NCBI RefSeq assembly: GCF_030586465.1
Contig: NZ_JAUQYP010000001.1
Span: forward strand, 620,001 to 684,000
Direction of reading: 5' to 3'
DNA from: Actinotalea lenta
GTDB taxonomy: Bacteria; Actinomycetota; Actinomycetes; Actinomycetales; Cellulomonadaceae
DNA: 64,000 nt
The translations under genes were made by a program, and so were the position numbers. Below, in pieces: positions 1 through 8,422 of the stretch; within the stretch, counting starts at the first letter, position 1, and every line of letters begins with the position of its first letter. The notes under the pieces were generated by a model, which searched no databases, was not told the DNA's origin, and saw nothing but the letters and a program-made list of their open reading frames with translations.

Positions 1-405
1 CTGCAGCGGGTCGATCGCTCCGTTCTGCACCAGCTGGCCGATCCAGTCGTGCGCGCCCACCAGGACGTCCGGCCCGTTGCCGGCCTGGTTGGCGGTGATG
101 AATGCGGCCCGCGTGTCGGTCACGGCCTGCACCCCGACGGTGATGCCGTTGGCCGCGGCGTAGGTGTCGGCCACTGCCTGCATGGCCGCGAGGTGGGTGT
201 CGTCCGTCCAGATCACGAGGTCCTCGTTGCCACGGACCGGGGCGGCGTCGGTCGCCGACTCGGACGGGGTGGCGCTCTCGGTGGCGGTCTCGGTGGCGGG
301 CGAGGTGGCACCCCCGGTCGTCGTGTCCGTCGTTCCTGACGAGCACGCGGCCAGCAGCAGGCCGGCGCCGACGGCGACAGCCATACCGCGAGGGATCCTG
401 CGCAT
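1..405 (-). CDS. Maltose/maltodextrin-type ABC transporter substrate-binding lipoprotein, N-terminal part
   Basis: The gene runs off the left edge, so only the first 135 codons are seen. The ATG at 405 follows a strong GGAGGAAAG ribosome site. Residues 1-21 are a lipoprotein signal with the lipobox LLAAC21, followed by a Thr/Ser/Ala-rich spacer to about residue 50. The mature domain opens with DLVIWTDDTHL and later has GPDVLVGAHDWIG, a pattern typical of MalE-like proteins that bind malto-oligosaccharides at the outer face of the membrane. Its permease genes would lie further left, outside the window. It diverges from a LacI-type regulator and shares an operator region with it. The class is well supported; the exact sugar is inferred. 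Confidence 0.85.
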   Translation of the reverse strand, partial: MRRIPRGMAVAVGAGLLLAACSSGTTDTTTGGATSPATETATESATPSESATDAAPVRGNEDLVIWTDDTHLAAMQAVADTYAAANGITVGVQAVTDTRAAFITANQAGNGPDVLVGAHDWIGQLVQNGAIDPLQ

Positions 406-482
406 GTCTTTCCTCCATCATCGGTGGTTCGCGCCGTCCGGCGCCCCGATGAGGGGGCACTGGCAGCTGCGGCAGTACGGCG

Positions 483-511
483 AAGGTAGCAAGCCCTTAC
501 ATTCACTGCAA
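483..511 (-). promoter_or_regulatory. Promoter of the maltose-type binding protein gene
   Basis: On the minus strand a TTGCAG -35 (511-506) and a TACCTT -10 (488-483) are separated by exactly 17 nt. Transcription would begin near 477, leaving a leader of about 70 nt with a good ribosome site. The -35 lies inside the dyad at 505-522, so a bound repressor would block it. Confidence 0.6.
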
Positions 512-522
512 GAACTTTCAGT
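505..522. promoter_or_regulatory. Putative LacI/MalR-type operator in the divergent spacer
   Basis: ACTGCAAGAACTTTCAGT reads as an inverted repeat with 14 of 18 positions symmetric (ACTGmAAG..CTTkCAGT). The CTTGCAG half-sites resemble those described for actinobacterial MalR-family regulators. It overlaps the -35 boxes of both divergent promoters, which suggests joint control of the uptake gene and autoregulation of the repressor. Confidence 0.55.
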
Positions 523-544
523 ATCACGATTCGGCCACTATGCT
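516..544 (+). promoter_or_regulatory. Promoter of the LacI-type regulator, probably leaderless
   Basis: TTTCAG (516-521) and TATGCT (539-544) are spaced by 17 nt. The GTG start at 553 lies 8 nt after the -10, so the transcript probably begins at or next to the start codon. No Shine-Dalgarno sequence precedes the GTG. Confidence 0.5.
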
Positions 545-552
545 CGCTGGGC

Positions 553-1581
553 GTGAGGCTTCGGCTGGTCGACATCGCCCAACGCGCCGGCGTGAGTGAG
601 GCGACGGTCTCACGCGTGCTCAACGAGAAGCAGGTGTCCGACGCCGCCCGCGACAAGGTCCTCACCGCGATCGACGTCCTGGGCTACGAGCGCCCGGCCC
701 GGCTGCGGCGACGCGCGACCGGCCTGGTGGGTCTCGTGGTCCCCGAGCTGACCAACCCGGTGTTCCCGCTGTTCGCCCAGCTCATCGAGACGGCGCTGGC
801 CAAGCACGGGTACGTGCCGCTGCTGTGCACCCAGACACCCAACGGCCTGCACGAGGACGAGTACGTCGAGATGCTGCTCGAGCAGGGCACCTCGGGGATC
901 ATCTTCGTCTCCGGGATCCATGCGATCACCGAGGCCGACACCGACCGCTACGCCCGGCTGCGCGCCAGCGGCATCCCCATCGTCCTCATCAACGGCCACC
1001 AGCCCGACGTCGACGCACCGAGCCTGTCCCAGGACGACCGGGCGGCGGTCGAGCTCGGCGTGGAGCACCTGCGCCAGCTCGGCCACAACCGGCTCGGCCT
1101 CGCGGTCGGCCCCTCCCGTTACACGCCCGCGAGCCGCCGCAGCACCGCGTTCGCCCACGCTGTCGAACGACGCCCGGGGCTGGTGGGTACCGCGGAGCAC
1201 ACCCAGTACACCGTCGAGGGTGGCGCTGCCGCGGCGCACGTCCTGCTCGACGGGGGCGTGACCGGAATCCTGTGCGGCTCCGACGTCATGGCGATGGGCG
1301 TCGTGCGCGCCGCGCGCCAGCGGGGCCTGCGCGTCCCGGAGGACGTCTCGGTGATCGGCTCCGACGACGGCATGCTCGCGCAGTACTCCGACCCGCCACT
1401 GACCACCATCCGCCAGGACGTGGCCGGCATGTCCGCCGCGGCCGTCAGAGCTCTGCTCGAGGAGATCGGCGGGACGCCCTCGCCACGCCGCGAGCACCTG
1501 TTCGCCCCCGAGCTCGTGGTCCGACGGTCCACCGGGCCCGCCCCCGCCCTGCGGTCCGCGGTCGCGGTCGAGAACGGCTGA
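553..1581 (+). CDS. LacI family transcriptional regulator (MalR-like)
   Basis: This 342-residue protein has the standard LacI/GalR architecture. An N-terminal helix-turn-helix (residues 5-50, VDIAQRAGVSEATVSRVLNE) and hinge are followed by a periplasmic-binding-protein-like sugar sensor (about 60-330) containing GLVVPELTNPVFP and GSDDGMLAQYSDPPLTTIRQD. It should repress sugar uptake until its ligand binds. The GTG start is chosen because the HTH begins almost at once and a promoter lies 8 nt upstream. It diverges from a maltose-type binding protein gene, which makes a malto-oligosaccharide response the best guess. The ligand is inferred from context only. Confidence 0.85.
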   Translation: MRLRLVDIAQRAGVSEATVSRVLNEKQVSDAARDKVLTAIDVLGYERPARLRRRATGLVGLVVPELTNPVFPLFAQLIETALAKHGYVPLLCTQTPNGLHEDEYVEMLLEQGTSGIIFVSGIHAITEADTDRYARLRASGIPIVLINGHQPDVDAPSLSQDDRAAVELGVEHLRQLGHNRLGLAVGPSRYTPASRRSTAFAHAVERRPGLVGTAEHTQYTVEGGAAAAHVLLDGGVTGILCGSDVMAMGVVRAARQRGLRVPEDVSVIGSDDGMLAQYSDPPLTTIRQDVAGMSAAAVRALLEEIGGTPSPRREHLFAPELVVRRSTGPAPALRSAVAVENG

Positions 1582-1609
1582 GGGTCGTCACGACGGTGCT
1601 GCGCGGTCC

Positions 1610-1627
1610 GTCCGCCTCCGGGCGGAC
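1610..1627 (+). terminator. Hairpin terminator after the LacI-type gene
   Basis: GTCCGCC-TCCG-GGCGGAC forms a perfect 7-bp stem with a tetraloop 29 nt after the stop codon. There is no T-run, as is common for actinobacterial terminators. Confidence 0.45.
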
Positions 1628-1655
1628 AGGGACGGGCCGTCCGGGGGGCGGCGGA

Positions 1656-1661
1656 TAGCAT
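1656..1661 (+). promoter_or_regulatory. -10 element of a leaderless promoter for the MFS gene
   Basis: TAGCAT ends 6 nt before the GTG at 1668, the spacing expected when transcription starts at the start codon. No ribosome site precedes the GTG. No clear -35 was seen. Confidence 0.4.
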
Positions 1662-1667
1662 CCGCCG

Positions 1668-2918
1668 GTGAGGCTCGTCGACCTGGTGCTCCCCGAGCGA
1701 CTCGGCCGGCCGTTCCGCTGGCTCGTCGCCTCCTCGTGGGTGTCCAACCTGGGCGACGGGATCGCCCTCGCCGCCGGGCCCCTGCTGGTGGCCTCGCTCA
1801 CCTCGAGCCCGTTCCTCGTCGCCCTCGCCGCCACGTTGCAGTGGCTGCCGGCCATGGTCGTCGGCCTGCTGGCCGGCGTGGTGACCGACCGGCGCGACAG
1901 ACGCCGCATCGTCGTCCTCGTCGATGGCGCACGGGTCGGGGTGCTCCTCGTGCTGACCGCGACGATCCTGACCAGGCACCTCACCATCGGGCTCGCCCTG
2001 GGGACCATGCTCGTGCTGGGCACGGCGGAGGTGTTCGCCGACAACGCCCAGTCCACGATGCTGCCGATGGTGGTGCCGCGCCAGGACCTCGGCGTGGGCA
2101 ACCAGCGGATCCAGACCGGGCTCCTGACCCTGAACCAGATGGCAGGCCCTCCGCTGGGTGCGGCGCTGTTCGCGCTCGGCTCCGCAGTGCCGTTCGGCAC
2201 CCAGGCAGCGCTGTCGGCACTGGCCGTTGGCCTGGTCACCAAGGTCGCGCTGCCGCCGCACGCCACGGACACGCCCGCCGGCGCACGGATCCACCAGGAC
2301 ATCGCCGACGGCTTCCGATGGACGGTGCGTCATCCGGCGGTGCGCACCCTCGTCCTGACGATCTTCACGTTCAACATCACGTTCGGCGCCGCATGGTCCG
2401 TCCTCGTGCTCTACGCGACCGAGCACCTGGGCCTGGGTGCCGTGGGGTACGGGTTGATCACGACGTTCATCGCGGTCGGCGGACTCGTGGGCACCGCGTC
2501 GTACGGCTGGCTGACGCGCCGGCTCACGTTGAGCCAGATCATGCGGATCGGCCTGGTGATCGAGACGCTGACGCACCTGAGCCTCGCCCTGACCACCGTC
2601 CCGTGGGTGGCGATGACGGTCTTCGCGGTGTTCGGCGCGCACGCCTTCGTGTGGGGGACGACCTCCGCGACCGTCCGTCAGCGCGCCGTGCCGACGCGGC
2701 TGCAGGGGCGGGTGGGGTCGGTGAACCTCGTCGGTTCCACCGGGGGTCTCGTCCTCGGATCGCTGCTGGGCGGCGTGCTCGCGCAACGCTGGGGGCTGAC
2801 CGCGCCCTTCTGGTTCGCGTTCGGCGGCTCGGCGGTGTTCGTGGTCGCGATCTGGGGCCAGCTGCGCCACGTCGCACACGACGAGCTGCGCGACGTGCAG
2901 CCGAGCACCGCCGTGTGA
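1668..2918 (+). CDS. MFS transporter (EntS/MFS_3-like exporter)
   Basis: This 416-residue protein is strongly hydrophobic with about 12 predicted membrane helices. The N-terminal helix SSWVSNLGDGIALAAGPLL and the cytoplasmic loop DRRDRRRIVVLVDGARVG match the MFS_3 (enterobactin-exporter-like) group. Members export small molecules or drugs by proton antiport; the substrate cannot be read from the sequence. The GTG start is supported by an adjacent -10 box. It stands alone, between a terminator after the LacI gene and an Abhydrolase_9 gene in the same direction 25 nt downstream. Confidence 0.8.
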   Translation: MRLVDLVLPERLGRPFRWLVASSWVSNLGDGIALAAGPLLVASLTSSPFLVALAATLQWLPAMVVGLLAGVVTDRRDRRRIVVLVDGARVGVLLVLTATILTRHLTIGLALGTMLVLGTAEVFADNAQSTMLPMVVPRQDLGVGNQRIQTGLLTLNQMAGPPLGAALFALGSAVPFGTQAALSALAVGLVTKVALPPHATDTPAGARIHQDIADGFRWTVRHPAVRTLVLTIFTFNITFGAAWSVLVLYATEHLGLGAVGYGLITTFIAVGGLVGTASYGWLTRRLTLSQIMRIGLVIETLTHLSLALTTVPWVAMTVFAVFGAHAFVWGTTSATVRQRAVPTRLQGRVGSVNLVGSTGGLVLGSLLGGVLAQRWGLTAPFWFAFGGSAVFVVAIWGQLRHVAHDELRDVQPSTAV

Positions 2919-2943
2919 CCACGCGCCGTGCGACAGTGTCGCC

Positions 2944-4851
2944 ATGATCCGACCGTGGTGGCCGCGGAGCCTGCGCTGGACCGGTGAACCGTCGAACCTC
3001 TCCCCGAGCCAGCGTGCCGGGATCGTGGCCGCAGCGGCCTCGGTCCCCACCAGCCTGGTGCCGCTGCTGCGGCCACGCACGGCGACCGACCAGGGACTCA
3101 TCACCGGGCTGTCCTCCGCGCTCGACTACGCCCTGACGTCCGGCATGCACGAGGCGGTGCTGAGCACGTCCCGCGGCGTCCTGCGGCTGGTGGGCCGCAG
3201 CACTGACGTGCGCACCACGGCCCGCACGACGTTGCTCGTGGACGCGATCGCACTAGCCACGTCGCTCGCCGCCAGGACCTGGCTCGAGCGCGGGAGCGGT
3301 GCCGGTACGGCCCGCGCACTGGCGGCTGCGCTGGCTCGGCGCACGGGGTCGGCCGCAGCCTTCGGGCTGGTCGCCGGTGGGCTGGACGCCGTCCCGAACC
3401 TCGAAGGCCAGCGTCACCCGCTGACCCGGGTGCTGCACACCGTCCCGGTGGCGGTGGCGGCCGGGGCGACCCTCACCGTCGTGGGTCTCGAGCTGCGTCG
3501 ACGCCGGGCCCAGGCCGCGGGGGCAGCGCTCGGTCACCGCACGGCCCCGACCGCGCAGTCGCTCGGCGTGGCGGTGCTCGCCGCGACCGGCGCCGCGGCG
3601 ATCTCTGCGGTCGAGCGCGAGATCGCGACCGGCGCCGAGCGGGTGATCGCGCGCGCCACCGGTACGCCCGGCTACGGGTCGGGCATCAGCCATGTGGTCT
3701 CGATCGGCGTGATCGGCGGGGCTCTGGCGGCGGTGGGGGCGCGGGTGATCAGCTCCGTGGAGCGTTCGGTGAGCGCCCCGGACCCCGCCCTGACCGAGGC
3801 GCCGAGGTCGGCACAGGTCAGCGGCGGGCCAGGCAGCGTCGTCGACTGGGCTCCCCTGACGCGCGAGCCGCGACGGCACCTGGCCGCCCGCACGTCGGCG
3901 GCGCGCATCCAGGAGGTCATGAGCGAGCCGGCCCAGGAGCCGCTGCGCCTGTACGTGGGGCTGACCAGCGCCCCCACCCCCGCCGACCGGGTGGACCTGG
4001 CGATGGCCGAGCTCGAGCGCACCGGCGCCCTGGACCGGTCGCTGCTCGTGCTGTGCTCCCCGACCGGCACGGGGTACGTCAACCACGCGGCGGCCGCGGC
4101 CTGGGAGTACCTGTCCCGTGGCGACTGCGCGACGCTGACGATGCAGTACTCGATCCGCCCGTCGCTGATGTCGCTCGACAGGGTGGACGACGGGCGGCGG
4201 CAGAACCACGCGCTGTGGATGGCGCTTGCCGAGGCCCTGGGGTCCCGGGCCCCGCAGCGCCGGCCCAAGGTCGTGATGTTCGGCGAGAGCCTCGGGGCGC
4301 ACACCGGCCAGGACCCGTTCCTGCACTCCGGGACCCGGGGGATGCGGGCCCTGTTCATCGAGCGCGCGCTGTGGCTGGGCACGCCGTACATCAGCGAGTG
4401 GGCGCGCGAGGCGCTCGAGGCGGCGGACGGCAACGTGCGACCGGGGGAGGTCGTCCGGATCGCGCGGGCTGAGCAGATCGACGATCTCGACGCGCCCGCT
4501 CGGGACGCAGCACGGTACGTCCTGCTCGCCCACGACGACGACGGCGTCGCGCTCTTCGGGCTCGAGCTGCTCTACCGGAGCCCGGCGTGGCTCGGCCGGG
4601 ACCGACCGACCGCCGTGCCGGCACAGGCCGGCTGGTCCGTCCCGACGACGTTCCTGCAGACCGCGATCGACACCAAGAACGCGATGGACGTGGTGCCCGG
4701 GAAGTTCACGGCGCTGGGCCACGACTACCGCGCCGACATCGCGCGAGCGGTCCGGTTCGCCTACGACCTGCCGTGCACCGACGCGCAGCTCGAGGCGATC
4801 GAGGCCACGCTGCGGCGCGAGGAGCTCGAGCGGGCGGCGGCCTGGGGCTGA
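2944..4851 (+). CDS. Alpha/beta-hydrolase family membrane protein (Abhydrolase_9)
   Basis: The 635-residue protein has two parts. Residues about 20-260 hold several hydrophobic helices, matching the Abhydrolase_9 N-terminal membrane region. Residues about 310-635 are a soluble alpha/beta-hydrolase domain with the nucleophile elbow GESLGAHTGQD, so Ser449 is the predicted nucleophile. SPTGTGYVNHAAAAAWEY upstream and GHDYRAD near the end (a likely catalytic His) are also typical. The family is common in actinobacteria as a membrane-bound esterase-like protein of unknown substrate. It follows the MFS gene by 25 nt and may be cotranscribed. The family call is firm; the function is unknown. Confidence 0.8.
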   Translation: MIRPWWPRSLRWTGEPSNLSPSQRAGIVAAAASVPTSLVPLLRPRTATDQGLITGLSSALDYALTSGMHEAVLSTSRGVLRLVGRSTDVRTTARTTLLVDAIALATSLAARTWLERGSGAGTARALAAALARRTGSAAAFGLVAGGLDAVPNLEGQRHPLTRVLHTVPVAVAAGATLTVVGLELRRRRAQAAGAALGHRTAPTAQSLGVAVLAATGAAAISAVEREIATGAERVIARATGTPGYGSGISHVVSIGVIGGALAAVGARVISSVERSVSAPDPALTEAPRSAQVSGGPGSVVDWAPLTREPRRHLAARTSAARIQEVMSEPAQEPLRLYVGLTSAPTPADRVDLAMAELERTGALDRSLLVLCSPTGTGYVNHAAAAAWEYLSRGDCATLTMQYSIRPSLMSLDRVDDGRRQNHALWMALAEALGSRAPQRRPKVVMFGESLGAHTGQDPFLHSGTRGMRALFIERALWLGTPYISEWAREALEAADGNVRPGEVVRIARAEQIDDLDAPARDAARYVLLAHDDDGVALFGLELLYRSPAWLGRDRPTAVPAQAGWSVPTTFLQTAIDTKNAMDVVPGKFTALGHDYRADIARAVRFAYDLPCTDAQLEAIEATLRREELERAAAWG

Positions 4852-4861
4852 CGACGGCGCG

Positions 4862-5416
4862 TCACTCCCCGGCGTCCAGCTGGCGTTCGGTGCGCAGGGA
4901 CACCCGTGCCACCCGGAAGATGGCCCGGACCAGGACCGCGAGCAGGATGACGTCGAGCAGCATCTGGACCGTCACGATCGCGCGCGCAGCGTCGCTCAGC
5001 GCGGCCACGTCGCCGAAGCCGACCGTGGTCGCCGTCGCGACCGTCAGGTACATGGCGGAGACCCTGGTCAGTGGCTCGGAGAAGTTCGCGGGGTCGACCG
5101 CGGACATCGTCCAGTAGGTCGACGCGACCACCACCAGGAACACGGCCGTCAGGGAGCCCACGGCCTCGACGGCGCGCAGCTCGGGGAGCTCGGCCCGCAG
5201 GATGCGCCGCAGCTGCCAGCCGAGCAGCGCCAGGAAGACCGACGTGCCGACCACGGTCACCACGATCGTCGCGCCGTCCCGCGGCGCCCGGGTGGGCACG
5301 GCGAAGTACCCGACGGTCAGGACCGTCCAGGTGAGCAGCACCCTGAGCACCGATCGCGCGAGCTCCCTGCGGCGACGCGGCGCGTCGAGGTCTGCGAGCC
5401 TGGTCGGGCCCGTCAC
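4862..5416 (-). CDS. Two-TM potassium channel protein
   Basis: The 184-residue protein has hydrophobic segments near 25-40, 50-68, 86-104 and 145-168. The filter and pore loop TATTVGFGD (TTVGFGD at 130-136) is the K+ selectivity signature of Ion_trans_2 channels, with the pore helix just before it. It should conduct K+ across the membrane as a tetramer. No RCK or cyclic-nucleotide domain is present, so gating is unknown. The GTG at 5416 overlaps the TGA of the AI-2E transporter gene (GTGA), indicating translational coupling. Confidence 0.85.
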   Translation of the reverse strand: MTGPTRLADLDAPRRRRELARSVLRVLLTWTVLTVGYFAVPTRAPRDGATIVVTVVGTSVFLALLGWQLRRILRAELPELRAVEAVGSLTAVFLVVVASTYWTMSAVDPANFSEPLTRVSAMYLTVATATTVGFGDVAALSDAARAIVTVQMLLDVILLAVLVRAIFRVARVSLRTERQLDAGE

Positions 5417-6678
5417 GTCTCCACCTCCGCGCCTGCCGACCCGTCCTCCCTCACAGCGACCGGCGGGGGTTCGCCCTCCAGGTCGTGCTTGAGCCGGTAC
5501 ACGACCTGGTAGGTCCTGCCGGAGTTCTTCACCACGGCCGTGACCATCGCGGCCACGGGCAGCGCCATGAACGCGCCCATCGGTCCGGCGATCGCGCCGC
5601 CCGCCAGGGCGGAACCGAAGGCGACCGCCCCGTTCAGCTCCATGGTCCGCGCCGAGAGGCGTGGGCTGAGCACCAGGTTCTCGATCTGCTGGTAGACCGT
5701 GACCCAGACCAGTAGCACCAGCGCCGCACCCACGCCCCGGACGGCGAGGGTCACGACGATGGGGATCGCCGCCCCGATGAACGTGCCGATCACCGGGATG
5801 AACTCCGAGAAGAAGCCCATGAAGACCGCCATCGGAAGGGCGAACACCAGGGGCAGGCCCAGCATCAGCATGACGGCGAGCGCGAGAGTCCCGTTGACCA
5901 GCATGAGCAGGAGCCGGGAGTAGAAGTAGCCGCCGGTCTGGTCGATGGAGATGTCCGAGATCCATCCGAGGCGCTGCTGGCGCGCGGGGGGCATCCGGGA
6001 CATCAGGGCGCGCTCGAGGCGCGGGTAGTCGGCGGCGATGTAGAACGTGAAGGACGCGATGGTGAGCAGGTCGAAGGCTAGCCCGATCCCGGAGGAGACC
6101 ATGCCGAGCACGTCGTCGCCCCAGGTCACCAGGGCCGCCCGGGCCGCGTCCCCGAGCACCGCGCCGGTCTGCGGGTCAAGGATCGGCACACCCAGCAGCT
6201 CCGACCCGAGCGTGTTGAGCTGGGCGACCCACCCCCCGGCCGAGTCCCCCAACGCCTGACCGAAGCGCACGATCGCAGGGATGAGCACGGCGACCATCAG
6301 GCCCGCGCCGAGCACGCCGGTGAGGTAGATGACCCCGACGGCTGCACCGCGGCGCCAGCCGAACCGGCGCTGCAGGGCCGCGACGCCGGGGATGATGGCG
6401 AGCGCGAAGAAGGCGGACACCACCAGCAGAGCCAACAGGTGACGGGCCTGGTAGGCGACGAGCAGCCCGGCTGCCGTGAGCAGCCCGACGGCGACGACCT
6501 TCCACAGCACCCGCCACACCAGTCGGTCCAGGGCGGCCTGGTCGATCACGAGGGGCCGGGTCACGCCGTCGGGCGGGGCCGGCGACGCACCCGACGGGAC
6601 GAAGGGCGCATCGGCTCGCGGCTGGACGACCGCGCCGTCCGGCTCGGGGTGCGGGGCGTCTGAGACCTGATCCGCCAT
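5413..6678 (-). CDS. AI-2E family transporter
   Basis: The 421-residue protein fits the AI-2E transporter family (TqsA/PerM-like). It has a charged N-terminal leader to about residue 48, paired helices, and the conserved C-terminal half with PLVFALPMAVFMGFFSEFIP and VTVYQQIENLVLSPRLSARTM. Members export autoinducer-2 or other small solutes or act as Na+(Li+)/H+ antiporters; this one cannot be assigned more closely. The ATG at 6678 is chosen because GGGAGG stands 7 nt upstream and family similarity begins soon after. A longer reading to 6879 would run into the divergent gene. It overlaps the downstream K+ channel gene by 4 nt. Confidence 0.8.
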   Translation of the reverse strand: MADQVSDAPHPEPDGAVVQPRADAPFVPSGASPAPPDGVTRPLVIDQAALDRLVWRVLWKVVAVGLLTAAGLLVAYQARHLLALLVVSAFFALAIIPGVAALQRRFGWRRGAAVGVIYLTGVLGAGLMVAVLIPAIVRFGQALGDSAGGWVAQLNTLGSELLGVPILDPQTGAVLGDAARAALVTWGDDVLGMVSSGIGLAFDLLTIASFTFYIAADYPRLERALMSRMPPARQQRLGWISDISIDQTGGYFYSRLLLMLVNGTLALAVMLMLGLPLVFALPMAVFMGFFSEFIPVIGTFIGAAIPIVVTLAVRGVGAALVLLVWVTVYQQIENLVLSPRLSARTMELNGAVAFGSALAGGAIAGPMGAFMALPVAAMVTAVVKNSGRTYQVVYRLKHDLEGEPPPVAVREDGSAGAEVET

Positions 6679-6772
6679 CTGGGCCTCCCGAGGGGAAACG
6701 TAGCGCGGTCGGGTGCCCGGGCGGGAGGGTCGTTCGCAGGACGATGTCCGCGGGTGATGGCACGGTGGGTCC

Positions 6773-7300
6773 GTGATCCGAGTGCTGCTGATCCGGGCCG
6801 TGAACGTGGGCGGCGCGACCATGCCGATGGGGGAGCTGCGCGCGGTGTTGAGCGAGCTGGGCGCTGCGGAGCCGCGCACCTACCTGGCCTCGGGCAACGC
6901 GGTCGCCGACGTGCCGGGTGATCCTGCGGCGTTCGACCGGGCACTGGCCGACGCCATCGAGGGCCGGTTCGGCTTCCGGCGCGACGTGGTCTCCCGCACC
7001 CCGCACGAGGTGGCGGACGCCCTGGTAGCGCACCCGTTCGAGGTGCTCGACCCGAAGTACTCCTACGTGTCGTTCCTGGTGGGCGCGCCGTCGCCGGACG
7101 GGATCGCCGCCGCGGGTGACGTCCCCACGGGGGAGGACCGGTGGCAGGTGGCAGGCCGGGAGCTGCACCTGCGGTTCGCGGTCGGGATGGGCCACGCCAC
7201 GCTGGACACCGACCGGCTGCACCGCCGCCTGGGCGTGGCCGGCACGGCACGCAACCTGCGAACGGTGCGGGCTCTGGTCGACCTCGCCGGCCACGCCTGA
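6773..7300 (+). CDS. DUF1697 domain-containing protein
   Basis: The 175-residue protein has the full DUF1697 pattern. It opens with VLLIRAVNVGGATMPMGELRAVLSELG, broken by the typical turn, followed by TYLASGNAV, and ends with GTARNLRTVRALVDLA, the family's usual MTVRNW/NLRTV region. The domain occurs widely as a stand-alone soluble protein with no established reaction. The GTG start has no clear ribosome site. It is divergent from the AI-2E gene and 47 nt before corA, with which it may share a transcript, although corA has its own -10 box. Confidence 0.8.
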   Translation: MIRVLLIRAVNVGGATMPMGELRAVLSELGAAEPRTYLASGNAVADVPGDPAAFDRALADAIEGRFGFRRDVVSRTPHEVADALVAHPFEVLDPKYSYVSFLVGAPSPDGIAAAGDVPTGEDRWQVAGRELHLRFAVGMGHATLDTDRLHRRLGVAGTARNLRTVRALVDLAGHA

Positions 7301-7334
7301 GCCGCATGCCCGGGCCTGAGGGCGTCGGCGGCCC

Positions 7335-7340
7335 TACGCT
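7335..7340 (+). promoter_or_regulatory. -10 element of a leaderless promoter for corA
   Basis: TACGCT ends 7 nt before the ATG at 7348, which would place the transcription start at the initiation codon. No Shine-Dalgarno sequence is visible in the gap. The -35 is not recognisable. Confidence 0.45.
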
Positions 7341-7347
7341 CGCTGCC

Positions 7348-8406
7348 ATGTCCGACACCGCGCGGCACGCCGCTGACGCCGAGGCCCCGGCCGAGCACGT
7401 CCGTCCCGAGATTGTCATCGACCTCGGTGTCTACGCGGACGGCCGTCGCCTACCGGACGAGCCGTCGCTGCGTGACGCGATCCGGGCCGCGCGCGACGCA
7501 GGCGGCTTCGTCTGGCTGGGCCTGGCCAACCCGACCGAGGCCGAGGTCGTCGAGGTGGCCCACGAGCTCGACCTCCCCGAGCTCGCCGTCGAGGACGCGG
7601 TGACCGCCCACCAACGCCCCAAGCTCGAGGTGTACGGCGACCAGGTGTTCGTGGTACTTCGACCCGTCCGGTACGTCGACCGCCGGGAGGTGGTCGACGT
7701 GGCTGAGGTCGCGCTGTTCCTGGGGCCCGGGTTCGTCGTCACGGTCCGGCACGGGCACAACGACGTGATGCAGCGGGTGCGCCGCGAGCTCGACGCGCCG
7801 TCGTCCGAGCTCCTCGCGTTCGGGCCCGCGGGGGTCCTCTACCGCGCGGCGGACCTCGTCGTCGACGACTACGAGTCGGTGGTCACCGACCTGGACGTCG
7901 ACGTCGACGAGATCGAGGACGAGGTTTTCGGCCCGGACGAGGAGGACCACTCGCAGCGGATCTACCGGCTCAAGGAGGAGGTCGCCTCGTTCCGGCGCGC
8001 GATCGCGGGCCTGGCCCGGCCGCTCGAGCTGCTCACCGCGGGCCGCGTCCCGCAGGTGACGGCCGGCGCCGCGGAGTACTTCCGGGACGTGCACGACCAC
8101 GTGATCCGCGCCCAGGAGTCCATCGACGTCATCGACCGCCAGCTCACGGACGTGCTCGAGGCCAACACGGCCCGCGTGACCATGGTGCAGAACCGGATCG
8201 GCCTGCAGCAGAACTCCGACATGCGCAAGATCTCGGCGTGGGCGGCGATGGCCCTGGTGCCGACCCTGATCGCCGGGATCTACGGCATGAACGTGCGCAA
8301 CCTGCCTGGTGCGGACTCGTCGGCGGGTTTCGTCGTGGTGCTCGCCGTGATGGTCACGGCCTGCGTGGGCCTGTACACGGCGTTCCGCCACAACGGCTGG
8401 CTGTAG
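7348..8406 (+). CDS. corA: CorA family magnesium/cobalt transport protein
   Basis: The 352-residue protein has a large acidic cytoplasmic domain (residues 1-280) ending in a long helix and two C-terminal membrane helices. The signature YGMN is at 312-315, at the end of TM1, and the protein ends in the basic tail FRHNGWL after TM2. CorA pentamers admit Mg2+ (also Co2+/Ni2+) along the electrochemical gradient and sense Mg2+ through the cytoplasmic domain. The ATG at 7348 follows a well-placed -10. It is convergent with the LacI-type gene on the other strand, with only 16 nt between stops. Confidence 0.9.
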   Translation: MSDTARHAADAEAPAEHVRPEIVIDLGVYADGRRLPDEPSLRDAIRAARDAGGFVWLGLANPTEAEVVEVAHELDLPELAVEDAVTAHQRPKLEVYGDQVFVVLRPVRYVDRREVVDVAEVALFLGPGFVVTVRHGHNDVMQRVRRELDAPSSELLAFGPAGVLYRAADLVVDDYESVVTDLDVDVDEIEDEVFGPDEEDHSQRIYRLKEEVASFRRAIAGLARPLELLTAGRVPQVTAGAAEYFRDVHDHVIRAQESIDVIDRQLTDVLEANTARVTMVQNRIGLQQNSDMRKISAWAAMALVPTLIAGIYGMNVRNLPGADSSAGFVVVLAVMVTACVGLYTAFRHNGWL

Positions 8407-8422
8407 CGCGGCGCCGCGTGGC

